Origin: Oscillospiraceae bacterium | Lineage (GTDB): Bacteria > Bacillota > Clostridia > Oscillospirales > Ruminococcaceae | Assembly: GCA_900768735.1 (NCBI GenBank) | Contig: CAAGDZ010000184.1 | Location: forward strand, 1 to 7,346 | Reading direction: 5' to 3' | Length of the DNA: 7,346 nt | Shown here: positions 5,844 to 7,346 of the stretch, piece by piece | Numbering within the stretch: the first letter of the stretch is position 1 | How the letters are laid out: every line of letters starts with the position of its first letter | Notes under the pieces: generated by a model | Databases searched by the model: none | Seen by the model: the letters and a program-made list of their open reading frames with translations, nothing else | What the model was told of the DNA's origin: nothing | Program-made: the position numbers and the translations under genes

Positions 5844-6644
5844 ATGACTTTAGTTCGTAAAGATAAAAGCGGAGGCTTTCTTGAGGTATTTAAGTACAAG
5901 GATTTGCTTGTTCAGCTTGTGTCGAGAGATTTAAAGCTGAAATACCGCAGGAGTGTGCTCGGATATGTCTGGAGCATTTTGAACCCGCTGCTTATTATGG
6001 TAGTAATGTATGTCGTGTTTTCAAAGCTTTTTGACCGCAACATACCGAATTTTCCCGTGTATCTGCTTATCGGACGCACGATGTACGATTTTGTAATCGG
6101 CGCAACCAATAAGGCGATGGACGGAATCACGACCAACGCTTCGCTGCTGAAAAAGACGTACGTTTCAAAATTCATGTTCCCTCTTGCAAAGGTGACAAGC
6201 TGCATGGTGGACTATGTGCTGTCGCTCGGCGCGCTTCTCATCGTGCTTGTTTTCACCCAATCGCCGTTTTACTGGACAATGCTGCTGTTCCCGATAGTTA
6301 CTCTGGAGGCGTATATCTTTGCCTGCGGAATGGGCTTTTTATTAGCGCAGCTGCACGTCTTTTTCCGCGATACACGATATATATACCACGCGTTTACCAC
6401 AATGTGGATGTACGCCTCGGCTATTTTCTATCCCGTTGATATTCTGCCGGACTGGATGCGGCTCATTGTCGAATACTGCAATCCGGTATACATCTATATC
6501 AAGCAGTTCAGGGATATAGCCTACAGCGGCTGCCTGCCGTCACTTGAAAGCATTATACTCGGTGTGGCTTATGCGGCGCTGTTCTTTGTACTCGGCGTAA
6601 CGATTTTCAGAGACAAGCAGGATAAATTTATCCTGTATATATAA
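5844..6644 (+). CDS. ABC-2 type polysaccharide/teichoic acid export permease
   Basis: A 266-residue integral membrane subunit of the TagG/Wzm/RfbA family, at the usual length of about 260-275. With its ATPase partner it would move a lipid-linked glycan across the cytoplasmic membrane. Family marks are clear: a cytoplasmic N-terminus with RDLKLKYRRSVLGYVW (28-43), SILNPLLIM (44-52) opening the first membrane helix, LLKKTYVSKFMFPL (101-114), and LHVFFRDTRYI (170-180). About six membrane helices are expected, at roughly 45-62, 72-88, 115-137, 145-168, 184-200 and 236-256. It follows the second glycosyltransferase after 53 bases without a terminator. AAAGGA (5825-5830) is 13 bases from the ATG, longer than ideal, so translation initiation may be modest. 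The gene ends within the ribosome binding site of the ATPase gene. TagG and Wzm types cannot be separated from sequence alone, so no symbol is given. Confidence 0.9.
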   Translation: MTLVRKDKSGGFLEVFKYKDLLVQLVSRDLKLKYRRSVLGYVWSILNPLLIMVVMYVVFSKLFDRNIPNFPVYLLIGRTMYDFVIGATNKAMDGITTNASLLKKTYVSKFMFPLAKVTSCMVDYVLSLGALLIVLVFTQSPFYWTMLLFPIVTLEAYIFACGMGFLLAQLHVFFRDTRYIYHAFTTMWMYASAIFYPVDILPDWMRLIVEYCNPVYIYIKQFRDIAYSGCLPSLESIILGVAYAALFFVLGVTIFRDKQDKFILYI

Positions 6645-6650
6645 AGGAGG
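6643..6650 (+). promoter_or_regulatory. Strong ribosome binding site for the ABC ATPase TTG start
   Basis: AAAGGAGG overlaps the permease stop codon and ends seven bases before TTG 6658. It decides for this start over the in-frame ATG at 6715, which has no such site. Confidence 0.75.
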
Positions 6651-6657
6651 GCGGCAC

Positions 6658-7346
6658 TTGGAGGATTATATCATTGACCTTGAAAATGTCACTATCCGCT
6701 TTAACAAAGCAAATATGAAGGTAGACAACCTTAAAGAATATGTAGTGCGGCTTTTGCGCCGTCAGCTTTTGTTTCAGGAGTTTATTGCTCTCGATAACGT
6801 CAGCCTGAAGATAAAAAAGGGCGAGGCGTGGGGACTTGTCGGTACAAACGGCGCAGGCAAATCCACGCTGCTTAAGGTAGTCAGCCGCATAATCAAGCCG
6901 TACAAGGGAACCGTTAATGTAAACGGCACGGTGGCGGCGCTGATTGAGCTGGGCGCGGGTATTGACCCGAATCTCACCGCACGGGAGAACATCTATCTCA
7001 ACGGCACTATTTTAGGATATAAAAAGGATTTCATAGAAGAACGCTTTGACGATATAGTAGAGTTTTCGGAGCTAAAGGATTTTCTTGATTCTCCGGTAAA
7101 GAATTTTTCCTCGGGTATGAAGGCTCGCCTCGGCTTTTCGGTTGCGACTTCGGTTCAGCCGGATATACTTATTGCCGATGAGATACTGTCGGTAGGCGAT
7201 ATTAAATTCAAGAAAAAGTGTATGAACAGAATGAAAACGATGCTCAGCAGCGGCACTACCCTGCTCTACGTTTCGCATAATATGGACTCGATAAAAAGGC
7301 TTTGCGACAAGGCTCTGTGGCTTGAGCAGGGCAAACACGTAATGAA
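6658..7346 (+). CDS. ABC transporter ATP-binding protein, TagH/Wzt type, 3' end cut by window
   Basis: The reading frame runs from TTG 6658 to the end of the window without a stop (229 codons plus two bases). It is the ATPase partner of the preceding permease, powering export of the glycan. Walker A is GTNGAGKST (62-70), the ABC signature is FSSGM (150-154), Walker B is ILIADE (170-175) with catalytic E175, and the switch histidine is H207 in YVSHN. The TagH/Wzt hallmarks are KKGEAWGLVG before Walker A, the insertion near 17-42 in place of the usual A-loop spacing, and the block LSVGDIKFKKKC after Walker B. The ATPase domain is essentially complete. Whether it continues into a C-terminal glycan-binding or extracellular domain, as in many Wzt and TagH proteins, lies beyond the window. 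The gene begins 13 bases after the permease stop, which fits tight co-expression. Confidence 0.92.
   Translation, partial: MEDYIIDLENVTIRFNKANMKVDNLKEYVVRLLRRQLLFQEFIALDNVSLKIKKGEAWGLVGTNGAGKSTLLKVVSRIIKPYKGTVNVNGTVAALIELGAGIDPNLTARENIYLNGTILGYKKDFIEERFDDIVEFSELKDFLDSPVKNFSSGMKARLGFSVATSVQPDILIADEILSVGDIKFKKKCMNRMKTMLSSGTTLLYVSHNMDSIKRLCDKALWLEQGKHVM

Noticed and set aside
120..7346. Novel defence, mobile or CRISPR system
   Set aside because: No nuclease, transposase, integrase, toxin-antitoxin pair, terminal repeats or spaced direct repeats were seen. All recognisable genes are metabolic, surface-glycan or membrane/zinc-ribbon genes.

Overview
The window looks like chromosomal DNA of a low-to-moderate GC Gram-positive anaerobe of the class Clostridia, perhaps a gut Ruminococcus/Oscillospiraceae relative. 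The basis is AGGAGG-type ribosome binding sites, near-consensus sigma-A promoters with 17-bp spacers, several TTG starts, the fucose/rhamnose catabolic enzymes and a TagG/TagH-like polysaccharide exporter. The genus is inference. All eight genes supported here lie on the + strand, and the last one runs off the end.

Region 1 (about 1-2175) holds a class II aldolase of the fuculose/rhamnulose-phosphate type and an iron-dependent dehydrogenase that closely resembles E. coli FucO, lactaldehyde reductase. Together they would split a deoxyketose 1-phosphate into DHAP and L-lactaldehyde and reduce the aldehyde to 1,2-propanediol, regenerating NAD+. The dehydrogenase has its own strong promoter, an overlapping imperfect Rex-like operator, a structured leader and a terminator behind it, so it can be transcribed independently of the aldolase.

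Region 2 (about 2214-3729) holds two tandem paralogues of unknown function. Each has an N-terminal membrane domain and a cytoplasmic zinc-ribbon tail. The second has gained an extra ribbon and a P/Q/N-rich linker. Each copy has its own TTGACA-N17-TAAAAT promoter with an extended -10 TG and a TTG start, so gene and promoter seem to have been duplicated together. A textbook intrinsic terminator closes the unit. This is the least explained part of the window.

Region 3 (about 3895-7346) is the start of a cell-surface polysaccharide operon: two family-2 glycosyltransferases with overlapping reading frames, an ABC-2 permease, and the ATPase partner, which is truncated by the window end after about 229 codons. 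The enzymes would build a glycan on the cytoplasmic face, and the ABC pair would export it, as in teichoic acid or O-antigen ABC pathways. The glycan itself cannot be named from this window.

No tRNA, rRNA, CRISPR array, insertion sequence or phage gene was seen. I found no complete, clearly novel defence or biosynthetic system.
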